NCBI RefSeq assembly: GCF_026230175.1
Contig: NZ_CP104208.1
Span: 1,054,001 to 1,118,000, forward strand
Direction of reading: 5' to 3'
From: Desulfovibrio mangrovi
GTDB lineage: Bacteria; Desulfobacterota; Desulfovibrionia; Desulfovibrionales; Desulfovibrionaceae
DNA length: 64,000 bases
Part shown: positions 26,293-33,922 of the stretch, piece after piece
Numbering within the stretch: the stretch's first letter is position 1
Layout: each line of letters opens with the position of its first letter
Position numbers and translations under genes: made by a program
Notes under the pieces: model-generated
Seen by the model: the letters and a program-made list of their open reading frames with translations, nothing else
Told to the model about the DNA's origin: nothing
Databases searched by the model: none

Positions 26293-27612
26293 ATGTCCAT
26301 TCTGGATAGAAAGATAGAGGATACCGAGCTTAACCGCGCTACCGCCTCGCTCACCCCGGACCGCATTGAACAGGTCATAAACAGCGTTCTGCAAGGTGAA
26401 ACCGGTGCGCGGCTCAAGGCGTACAGCGAAACCTGCATGCGATGCGGCATGTGCGCACAGGCCTGCCATTACTGCATCTCGCATGATATGGAGCCCAGCT
26501 ATTCGCCGGTAGGCAAGGTGGAACAGACCATGGGGCTCATATTGCGAAAGCATGGCCGCCTTACTCCCGACGAGGTGTACGGCATGGCCCAGCTGGCCTA
26601 TACGGAGTGCAACCTCTGCCGCCGCTGCGTGCATTACTGCCCCATCGGCGTGGACACGGGCTATATCATCAGCACCGTGCGCCGCATCTGCCACAAGCTG
26701 GGCGTCACCCCCATGTATATTCAGGATACTGCGCACAGCCACTCCGGCACCATGAACCAGATGTGGGTCAAGGAAGACGAGTGGGTAGACAGCCTGATGT
26801 GGCAGGAAGACGAAGCCCGTGACGAGTTCCCCGGCCTGCGGATTCCCATGGATGTGGAAGGCGCGGACATACTCTATTCGGTCATCGCACCGGAACCCAA
26901 GTTCCGCACCCAGCTCATCTATCAGGCCGCAGCCATTCTCAACCATGTGGGGGCGGACTGGACCATGCCCTCCACGCCGGGTTGGGACAACAGTGACATG
27001 TGCATGTTCACGGGCGACTTCGAGATGATGGGCAGGCTCAAGCGTTGCCACTTTGAAGCGGCGCAGAAGCTGAAGGTCAGACGCATTGTCATGGGCGAAT
27101 GCGGGCACGCCTTCCGCTCGGTTTACGACGTCGGCAACCGCTGGCTAGGCTGGAAGAACCACCCCGTTCCCGTAGTACACTCCGTGGAATACTTCTGGGA
27201 GCTGTTCAACGAAGGCAAGATCCGCCTGACAAGGCAATTTGAGGAACCGGTCACCATTCACGACCCCTGCAACATCATCCGCGGTCGCGGCCTCATGGAC
27301 AAACTGCGCGAGGTCACCCGCCATCTGTGCAAGGAAGTTGTAGAGATGTCACCCAACCGCGAGCACAACTTCTGTTGTGCAGCAGGCGGCGGTGTCATCA
27401 ACTGCGGACCGCCCTTCAAGAGCGTGCGCCTTGAAGGCAACAGGATCAAGGCAGACCAACTTCGTGACACGGGCGTCAAGGTTGTGGTGGCCCCCTGCCA
27501 CAACTGCCACGGCGGGCTTGAAGACATCATCCATCATTATCAACTCGGCATTCACACCAAGTTCCTCGGCGACCTGATCTATGAACTGATGGAAAAGCCG
27601 GAACCGGAATAG
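26293..27612 (+). CDS. tmcB: TmcB, HdrD/DsrK-like iron-sulfur subunit
   Basis: A 439-residue cytoplasmic protein. Two ferredoxin-type clusters are near the N-terminus: CMRCGMCAQAC (about 47-57) and CNLCRRCVHYCP (about 105-116). A C-terminal CCG-type domain follows with HDPCN, NFCCAAGGG and CHNCH at the expected spacing; the Gly after the Cys pair is Ala here. In HdrD-like proteins this domain holds the special [4Fe-4S] cluster that works on disulfides. Its cytoplasmic partner in Desulfovibrio is not established. Confidence 0.93.
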   Translation: MSILDRKIEDTELNRATASLTPDRIEQVINSVLQGETGARLKAYSETCMRCGMCAQACHYCISHDMEPSYSPVGKVEQTMGLILRKHGRLTPDEVYGMAQLAYTECNLCRRCVHYCPIGVDTGYIISTVRRICHKLGVTPMYIQDTAHSHSGTMNQMWVKEDEWVDSLMWQEDEARDEFPGLRIPMDVEGADILYSVIAPEPKFRTQLIYQAAAILNHVGADWTMPSTPGWDNSDMCMFTGDFEMMGRLKRCHFEAAQKLKVRRIVMGECGHAFRSVYDVGNRWLGWKNHPVPVVHSVEYFWELFNEGKIRLTRQFEEPVTIHDPCNIIRGRGLMDKLREVTRHLCKEVVEMSPNREHNFCCAAGGGVINCGPPFKSVRLEGNRIKADQLRDTGVKVVVAPCHNCHGGLEDIIHHYQLGIHTKFLGDLIYELMEKPEPE

Positions 27613-27628
27613 CGTAAAGGAGACCACC

Positions 27629-28036
27629 ATGAACAAGCGTGTACGCAACATACTTGCCCTGCTGGCTTCCCTGCTGCTTCTGGTGCTCGGCCTCAGTCTC
27701 GCACCTGTATCGGCGCAGGAGGAAATGAAGCAGCTGCGACCGGATGCGTTGCAGCCGGCCACACGTCCGGCAGCGGTGTTCAACCATGATGAACACAACG
27801 CCAAGGCGAATCTGGAAGACAATTGCATCGCCTGCCACCACAGCGGAGCCGACGGCAAGCTCGTGGCCGAAGAATCCTCGGAAGGCACGGCATGTGCGGA
27901 CTGCCACAGTGCGAAGGGTAGCAGCAAGGAAACACCGCTTCGGCGGGCATACCACCGGCAGTGCATGAACTGCCACAAGGCAAACAACGGCGGCCCCACG
28001 CATTGCAGCGGGTGCCACGACAATCGTCATCCCTGA
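27629..28036 (+). CDS. tmcA: TmcA, type II (acidic) cytochrome c3
   Basis: A periplasmic tetrahaem cytochrome of 135 residues with a signal peptide (cleavage after VSAQ region, about residue 30) and haem motifs CIACH, CADCH, CMNCH and CSGCH. The HH after the first motif and FNHDEHN upstream are cytochrome c3 features. TmcA accepts electrons from periplasmic hydrogenases through type I cytochrome c3 and passes them to TmcBCD. It lies 16 bases after tmcB. Confidence 0.94.
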   Translation: MNKRVRNILALLASLLLLVLGLSLAPVSAQEEMKQLRPDALQPATRPAAVFNHDEHNAKANLEDNCIACHHSGADGKLVAEESSEGTACADCHSAKGSSKETPLRRAYHRQCMNCHKANNGGPTHCSGCHDNRHP

Positions 28037-28060
28037 TGACCCTGACGGCAGGAAAGGCAT

Positions 28061-28645
28061 ATGGATACGGTAACACTCACCAGAGACGGCAGATTGCTGA
28101 GCGGACAGCCTGAGCACCATGCCGGAGACATTCGGGAGCACAGGCAGGAGGCCTCTGACATCCTCCCTTGTCTGGGAAGCCGTGTGCAGTTGGAAGAAGG
28201 CTTCACCCTAAGGTCATTCTTTACGCTGACCGAGCGTTATCCCGACCTCAGACGCATGAGTCAGTTTCTCATCGCAGCCGCATCCGAAGCAAACAACTGC
28301 CCGTCAAACGGATGTACCACACCGGACTTCACGGAACTGGTCTTTGCTAAAACCGTGGAACTTACCGGAGCCCCGGGAGAACCTGTCATGAACGTATTCA
28401 CGACTTTCCGCGGCATGCTCCCAGACGAGGGCATGGCCCCCAGAAGCGGCGAAATACGCTTTCACAGTCTGAACATGCTCCTCGACATGCCCATCCGGCT
28501 CGGCCGACTGCGCCATGTGGTCTTCGGCGACCGGACCAGCATGCTGGAGTGCGACACCACGTTCTCCCTATTCGAAATAATTGAAGGAATCGCATGGGAA
28601 CTGGGTTTTCAGGGCGGTTCTCAACAATGCAGCCTCAGGAGGTAG
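28061..28645 (+). CDS. Hypothetical protein of the tmc operon
   Basis: No domain recognised. The 194-residue protein is soluble, with a Cys pair in NNCPSNGCTTPD (about 87-98) and a C-terminal strand-rich half. The order tmcA, this gene, universal stress protein, response regulators matches what is known around tmc in D. vulgaris (DVU0262 in that position), so it is probably an accessory Tmc factor. AGGAAAGG precedes the ATG. Its stop is three bases before the stress-protein start. Confidence 0.8.
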   Translation: MDTVTLTRDGRLLSGQPEHHAGDIREHRQEASDILPCLGSRVQLEEGFTLRSFFTLTERYPDLRRMSQFLIAAASEANNCPSNGCTTPDFTELVFAKTVELTGAPGEPVMNVFTTFRGMLPDEGMAPRSGEIRFHSLNMLLDMPIRLGRLRHVVFGDRTSMLECDTTFSLFEIIEGIAWELGFQGGSQQCSLRR

Positions 28646-28648
28646 CGT

Positions 28649-29557
28649 ATGTTTAAGAAGATTCTGTTCGCTACATCGGCTTCCCCGGCTTGTGACAACG
28701 CCGCCAAGGTCGCCTTTGACCTCGCAAAGCGCAACGGCGCGAAGTTGTATCTGTTCCACGTGCTCGGCGTTCCCAGCAGGGGCTTCAGCACTACGGTACG
28801 CGACCTGCGTTCCGGTGAAGACGAAGCCGTGGATGGTGATTACAGGGCATGGGTTGAAGAAGAAGTCCGCACCACCTACGCGGAACAATTCGAAGAATAT
28901 GGCGACAAAACTACCATGCAATTGGCCGTGGGTGTTCCGGCAACGGAAATCCTGCGCTTCGCCCGCAAGGAAGATGTGGACCTCATCGTCATGGGGGCTA
29001 ACACCCGCGACGACGACCCCGAATCAGCCCGAGCACGTTCCATCGTAGGACGCACCATGGAAAAGGTGGCCCGCCTCGCCAAGTCGCCGGTGCTCATCGT
29101 CAACCGTCCCTGCACCACCTGCTGGAACCTCTTCTCCAACATCGTGTATTGCACGGACTTCTCCAAGGCAGCCGACCAGGCTTTCAAGTTCGCCAACAGC
29201 ACGGCGCAGACCATCGGCGCCAAGCTCTATATCTTCCATGCCTTCGATATCACGAGCGCAAAGCTCGGCGTTTTCCCGGGACAGGCAGACATAGAGCGGC
29301 ACATTGAACGCGCCCACGAAAAGATCAAGGAACGCTACATCTCCCAGCTGGGCGACTACGACAACTATGCTGTGGAAATATGGGAAGGAACGCCCTATGT
29401 TGAAATCCTGAAGTTCGCTCGGGAAAAGAAGGCCGACCTGATCATCATGGCCCATCACACCAAGGAAGTGGAACCGGAAGAGGCCTCCATAGGCTCAACG
29501 GTGGAACAGGTGGTGGTTCGTTCCGCCTGTCCCGTAGCCAGTGTAGCGCGCGCATAG
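28649..29557 (+). CDS. Tandem universal stress protein (two UspA domains)
   Basis: A 302-residue protein with two UspA folds, about 1-145 and 160-300. Each starts with a hydrophobic strand (FKKILFATSASPACDNAAKVAF; FSNIVYCTDFSKAADQAF) and ends with a nucleotide-binding-type stretch (VMGANTRDD ... GRTMEKVARLAKSPVLIV; IIMAHHTKEVEPEEASIGSTVEQVVVRSACPV, read as separate segments). Usp proteins bind ATP or act in stress signalling. It is coupled to the previous gene and precedes two response regulators. Confidence 0.93.
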   Translation: MFKKILFATSASPACDNAAKVAFDLAKRNGAKLYLFHVLGVPSRGFSTTVRDLRSGEDEAVDGDYRAWVEEEVRTTYAEQFEEYGDKTTMQLAVGVPATEILRFARKEDVDLIVMGANTRDDDPESARARSIVGRTMEKVARLAKSPVLIVNRPCTTCWNLFSNIVYCTDFSKAADQAFKFANSTAQTIGAKLYIFHAFDITSAKLGVFPGQADIERHIERAHEKIKERYISQLGDYDNYAVEIWEGTPYVEILKFAREKKADLIIMAHHTKEVEPEEASIGSTVEQVVVRSACPVASVARA

Positions 29558-29588
29558 CGCCCGGAACACCTCAACCTCGGAGGTGCTC

Positions 29589-30014
29589 ATGGGTGGGCCT
29601 TGTATTCTGGTGGTGGACGATGAACTCAGCTTCAGGCTCTTTCTGAAGACCCTCTTCGAAACGGGCGGTTATCAGGTAATAGCCGCCCGCAACGGAAAGG
29701 AAGGGTTGGAAAAGGCCCGCACCAAGCGCCCGGCGTGCATCGTGCTTGATGTGATGATGCCGGAACGCGGAGGACTTGAGATGTACAAGGGGTTGAAAAC
29801 AACCTCTGAACTGCGGGACATTCCCGTGGTGATGCTCTCTGCGGTGGCAGCCAAGGGATTCGCCCACGCACTGAAGATGATAGGATTGGCAGCGGGAGAG
29901 CTTCCCCCTCCCGAAGCGTATGTGGAGAAGCCCCCGAGACCGGGGCCGCTGCTGGAAGTAGTTCGCGGATTGGTGGACCAGCCTCTGCCCCCGCACGATA
30001 CCAAAACAGGCTAA
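29589..30014 (+). CDS. Single-domain response regulator (CheY-like)
   Basis: A 141-residue receiver with no output domain. The acidic pair is in VVDDE, the phospho-acceptor Asp in IVLDVMMPE, and the conserved Lys in AYVEKPPRP. ATG 29589 follows CGGAGG by five bases; a GTG two codons earlier is less likely. It could relay phosphate from one of the local kinases. Third regulatory gene of the tmc operon, 22 bases before the next receiver. Confidence 0.88.
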   Translation: MGGPCILVVDDELSFRLFLKTLFETGGYQVIAARNGKEGLEKARTKRPACIVLDVMMPERGGLEMYKGLKTTSELRDIPVVMLSAVAAKGFAHALKMIGLAAGELPPPEAYVEKPPRPGPLLEVVRGLVDQPLPPHDTKTG

Positions 30015-30036
30015 GGAAACCTCAGGGAGTGTAGCA

Positions 30037-30429
30037 ATGCCGCACAAGATCCTTGTCATAGACGACGATCCATACATCGTTAAATACCTCGTGGATATCC
30101 TGAGCGACAACGGATACGCCACATGCTCCGCCTCGGACGGGGCGGAAGGACTGGAGCTTCTGAAAAAGGAAAAGCCGGACCTCGTTACCCTGGACCTTGA
30201 AATGCCCAACGAATGGGGCCCGCGCTTCTACCGCAAGATGACCAAGGAACCAGAGTTCAAGGAAATGCCGGTTATCGTCATAAGCGGCCTTTCGGGAATT
30301 CATCTGGCCATCCGCAACGCGGTTGCCTCGTTGAAGAAACCCTTTGATCCCAACCAGCTGCTCGAAATCATAAGAGAGACTTTGAACAGCAAGGACAGCA
30401 CGGGAAAGGTGCCCCTGAAGGACGATTAG
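30037..30429 (+). CDS. Single-domain response regulator (DivK-like position)
   Basis: A 130-residue receiver: DDD acidic cluster near the N-terminus (VIDDDPY), phospho-acceptor in VTLDLEMPNEWG and Lys in LKKPFDPNQ. The equivalent D. vulgaris gene (DVU0259) is annotated divK. No output domain, so it must act through a partner. A GC-rich hairpin lies between it and the kinase gene. Confidence 0.9.
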   Translation: MPHKILVIDDDPYIVKYLVDILSDNGYATCSASDGAEGLELLKKEKPDLVTLDLEMPNEWGPRFYRKMTKEPEFKEMPVIVISGLSGIHLAIRNAVASLKKPFDPNQLLEIIRETLNSKDSTGKVPLKDD

Positions 30430-30472
30430 ACTCCGGCGCAGCCTGAACCGCCATAAACGGCTCATGTACCAA

Positions 30473-30499
30473 TCGGGCGCCGCTACAAGCGGCGCCCGA
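30473..30499 (+). other. Intra-operon GC-rich hairpin
   Basis: A 12-bp perfect stem (TCGGGCGCCGCT/AGCGGCGCCCGA) with loop ACA and no T-run, in the 172-base spacer between the second receiver gene and the kinase gene. It may stabilise or process the upstream mRNA. Confidence 0.6.
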
Positions 30500-30601
30500 C
30501 TCCTCCCCTTGCCCATTCCCCACAAACGGGGTATGGAATCAACTAGCTGTACTCGCAGAACTTTTCTCCTCAGCCATTCCAACTCGCGCACAGGGGGTTC
30601 C

Positions 30602-32572
30602 ATGCAGCATGTCGTACTGCTTGTCGATGACGAAGAGGGTATCCGCACTGTCCTTGGACTTTCCTTGGCAGACATGGGATATCGCGTACACACCGCCGCA
30701 AATGGCGAAGAGGCCCTGCGCGTCTTCGAAGAAGTACGCCCCCACATTGTCCTGACCGACATCAAGATGCCCGGACTCTCGGGCATAGACCTGCTGGAAC
30801 GCATCAAAAAGACATCGCCGGAAACCGAGGTGATAATGATCACCGGCCATGGCGACATGAACCTTGCCATCCAGAGCATCAAGAAAGACGCTACCGACTT
30901 CATCACCAAGCCCATCAATGACGATGTGCTTGAGATAGCCCTCAAGCGCGCGCATGAACGCATAACCATGCGCGCCAGCCTGAACCGGCACACCGAAAAC
31001 CTTGAACAAATGGTTGAAGAACAGGCTGCGCGGCTCATCGAACAGGAACGGCAGCTTGCCGCCCTGCAGGTGGCGGAGGGCTTTGCGGACGGCATGCGCG
31101 CCCTGTGCAATTCCATCGACGGCGCAGAGGGCATGTTCAACCAGCTCCCCTGTTTTGTTGCCGTACATAACGCCAAGATGGAAATCATCGCCTCAAACCC
31201 ACTGTACAAGGAACGCCTTGCTTCCGGCATCGGCGCCCGGAGTTGGGACGTATATCCCTACTGCAAAGGCGGCGGCGACGAAGCCTGCCCCGTACGCAAG
31301 GTCATTGAAACGGGAGAGGGGCAGCGGTGTCAGGAGTTCGTACGCGACAAGGATGGGCAGGATATTCCCGTCATCGTGAACGCAGCCCCCATTCTGGACA
31401 ACAATGGCGAAATAGAACTGGTGCTGGAAATCGCTGCAGACATCACGGAAGTGAAACGACTGCAGGAAGAACTGCGCCTGTCACGCCACCGGTATCAGCA
31501 ACTTTTCGAGGAATCGCCCTGCTACATCAGCGTGCAGAACCGCGACCTCAAGATCGTGGCCAGCAACCGCCTGTTCCGAGACGATTTTGATGAGACAGCC
31601 GGTTGTTTCTGCTATGAGGTTTATGCCCACAGAACCACCCCCTGCGCCGGATGCCCCGTCATAAAGACCTTTGAGGACGGACAGCCGCACCAGTTCGAAA
31701 CCGTGGTCACTTCACGCCGGGGCGAACAGCGCAACGTGCTGGTCTGGACCGCCCCCATCCGCGACGCCAACGGCCAGATCAGAGAAGTCATGGAAATGTC
31801 AACGGACATCACGCAGCTCCGCACCCTGCAAGACAGACTCTCCAACCTCGGCCTGCTCCTCGGCTCCACTGCCCACGGCATCAAGGGCCTGCTCACCGCA
31901 CTTGACGGGGGCGTCTACCGTCTCGGCTCCGGCATAGACAAGAGCAACCCGGAACGCATCAAGGACAGCTATCAGGATATCCGCCTCCTTGTGGAACGCC
32001 TGCGTAAGATGGTGCTCGACATCCTCTACTACGCCAAGAAACGCGCCCTGCAGTGGGAAGTGGTCATGGCCTCGCGCCTTGCCGAAGATGTGGCTGCACT
32101 TGTAGAGCCCAAGGCAAAGGAAGCGGGCGTGGATTTCTCGCTGGAGGTGGCTGCGGATGCCGGCACCTTTGAAGCGGACGCCGGAGCCTTTTCCGCCGCC
32201 ATGGTGAATATTCTGGAGAACGCTGTGGATGCCTGCACCGCCTCGCGCAGACGCGAACCGCACTTTGTCCGGTTTGCCGTCCATGGCACCGCGAGCGAGG
32301 TGGAATTCACTATCCGGGACAATGGCGTGGGCATGGATCGCGAAACCCGCGACAAGCTCTTTACCCTCTTTTTCTCCTCCAAGGGCTCTTCAGGGACAGG
32401 CATCGGCCTTTTCGTGGCCAATCAGGTGGTGCAGCAGCACGGAGGCAGGATTATCGTGGCTTCCGAGACAGGCAAGGGCAGCACCTTTACCATCACCATG
32501 CCCAGACGCCTTTCTGAAGATGCCAAACAAAGCACGGAACCGGCGGGGATCGAGCTCATGCCGAACGCCTAG
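30602..32572 (+). CDS. REC-PAS-PAS histidine kinase of the tmc operon
   Basis: A cytoplasmic kinase of 656 residues from ATG 30602 (GGGG upstream; the frame is open 46 codons more). Order: receiver (1-120; acceptor in LTDIKMPG), coiled coil, two PAS domains, phospho-His region STAHGIKG, then HATPase with NILENAVDA, NGVGM and GTGIGLFVA. The second PAS holds CYEVYAHRT followed by CAGCPVIKTF; the first has a weaker CKGGGDEACPV version. With no membrane helix it senses an internal signal, probably redox. Confidence 0.9.
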   Translation: MQHVVLLVDDEEGIRTVLGLSLADMGYRVHTAANGEEALRVFEEVRPHIVLTDIKMPGLSGIDLLERIKKTSPETEVIMITGHGDMNLAIQSIKKDATDFITKPINDDVLEIALKRAHERITMRASLNRHTENLEQMVEEQAARLIEQERQLAALQVAEGFADGMRALCNSIDGAEGMFNQLPCFVAVHNAKMEIIASNPLYKERLASGIGARSWDVYPYCKGGGDEACPVRKVIETGEGQRCQEFVRDKDGQDIPVIVNAAPILDNNGEIELVLEIAADITEVKRLQEELRLSRHRYQQLFEESPCYISVQNRDLKIVASNRLFRDDFDETAGCFCYEVYAHRTTPCAGCPVIKTFEDGQPHQFETVVTSRRGEQRNVLVWTAPIRDANGQIREVMEMSTDITQLRTLQDRLSNLGLLLGSTAHGIKGLLTALDGGVYRLGSGIDKSNPERIKDSYQDIRLLVERLRKMVLDILYYAKKRALQWEVVMASRLAEDVAALVEPKAKEAGVDFSLEVAADAGTFEADAGAFSAAMVNILENAVDACTASRRREPHFVRFAVHGTASEVEFTIRDNGVGMDRETRDKLFTLFFSSKGSSGTGIGLFVANQVVQQHGGRIIVASETGKGSTFTITMPRRLSEDAKQSTEPAGIELMPNA

Positions 32573-32607
32573 CCGATCAGGAACATACCAGCCCCATGAA
32601 ACAGGAA

Positions 32608-32644
32608 CAGGGCGGAAGCTGCACGCTTCCGCCCTGCTTTTCTT
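32608..32644. terminator. Terminator between convergent kinase genes
   Basis: A 12-bp stem CAGGGCGGAAGC/GCTTCCGCCCTG with a five-base loop, then CTTTTCTT on the plus strand. Confidence 0.85.
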
Positions 32645-32663
32645 ATCAGAACCAGACTGACAT

Positions 32664-33848
32664 TTATTTCGGTTTAAGCGGCAGGCGCAACGTGGCACGC
32701 ACCCCGCCCTGAATACCGTTTTCCAGCACCAGCTCTCCCCCCATCTCACGTGCGGCTTTACGGGTAGCCATAAGCCCGAAGCCTGTGCCTCTGGCCTTGG
32801 TGGTAAACATGCCGTCATCGATGCTCGCGAACACCTCGTCGGAAAGCCCGCGCCCGTTGTCTTCAACAACATAACACACCTGCCCGCCGTTACATTCCGT
32901 ATGCAGAATCACCCTGCCGTCACCATGGTCTATGCGTCCGGCCTGAATGGCTTCCTCAACGGCTTCCACGGCGTTGGTGGCAAGGTTCATGATGCAGGCA
33001 TGAATGGCTTCAGGGTCAAGCATGGCCTCAGGCTGCGGGGCTGATGCATGCATGAGTGTACCGCCCGCTTCACGAATACGCGAAGCCAGAAGTTCCGCCA
33101 CCTCGCGTACCGGCTGATCAGGATCGATAGGTTCAGGACGAATCTCCATGGGACGGGAAAGCTGCAGCATGTTCATGGTCAGATCGCGCACGCGGGTGAC
33201 ATCCCGCTTCACCATGCCCCATCCTTGTTCAAGATATTCGCGCTTGTTAAGCTCCAGTCCTTTTTCAAGAACAAAAAGCGCGCCTTCAAGACCACCGGCA
33301 ATATTCTTGATGGCATGCGCCATACCCGCAACGGTCTCCCCCATGGCCGCAAGGCGCTCGGCCTGCAGCAATTCACGAGTCCTTTGTTCAACCATCTTCT
33401 CGAGATTCTCTGTATACCTGCGCACAGTCTCGCGCAGTACGACCCGCTCAACGGAACGACGCAGGGCGAACTCCAGCAGATCCGGATTGATCGGCTTGGT
33501 CAGAAAGTCCGTGGCGCCCAGCCGCAGACTCTCTATGGCCAATCCCATATCCGCATGCCCAGTGCTCATTATCACTTCCGTATCCGGCCACTGCTTCTTG
33601 ATCTGGCGCAGCAGCTGTACTCCATCCATCCCTGGCATGCGAATATCCGTAATCACAACCGGAATGGCCTGTGCGGACAAGAGGTTCAACGCCTCCTCAG
33701 CCGATTGTGCAGGAAGCACGCAGTAGCCCATATCCGCAATCAAAGCGCTCAGCACCTTCAGGATGCCTGCCTCGTCGTCAATGAGCAGCACTTCCGGCAA
33801 CACATCAGACTCGCAACCGTTATGAACGTTATTCAAACTCGTGGACAT
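32664..33848 (-). CDS. REC-histidine kinase
   Basis: A soluble protein of 394 residues from ATG 33848. The N-terminal receiver (acceptor in VITDIRMPGMDG, Lys in FLTKPINPD) is joined by a coiled coil to a HisKA-like helix (VAGMAHAIKNIAGGL) and a HATPase domain (NLATNAVEAVEEA, DNGRGLS, GTGFGLMATRKAA). Its receiver-linker region closely resembles that of the REC-PAS-PAS kinase facing it (YTENLEKMVEQ in both), so the two may have arisen by duplication. It lies 74 bases after the dihaem kinase on the same strand and may take its phosphoryl input there. Confidence 0.9.
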   Translation of the reverse strand: MSTSLNNVHNGCESDVLPEVLLIDDEAGILKVLSALIADMGYCVLPAQSAEEALNLLSAQAIPVVITDIRMPGMDGVQLLRQIKKQWPDTEVIMSTGHADMGLAIESLRLGATDFLTKPINPDLLEFALRRSVERVVLRETVRRYTENLEKMVEQRTRELLQAERLAAMGETVAGMAHAIKNIAGGLEGALFVLEKGLELNKREYLEQGWGMVKRDVTRVRDLTMNMLQLSRPMEIRPEPIDPDQPVREVAELLASRIREAGGTLMHASAPQPEAMLDPEAIHACIMNLATNAVEAVEEAIQAGRIDHGDGRVILHTECNGGQVCYVVEDNGRGLSDEVFASIDDGMFTTKARGTGFGLMATRKAAREMGGELVLENGIQGGVRATLRLPLKPK

Positions 33849-33922
33849 ATATCCTCTCGGTCTTCTGCGACACGGTTTCGACCCGGATCCCCCCTTGAAC
33901 CACACCAAGGAACTGCATCATT

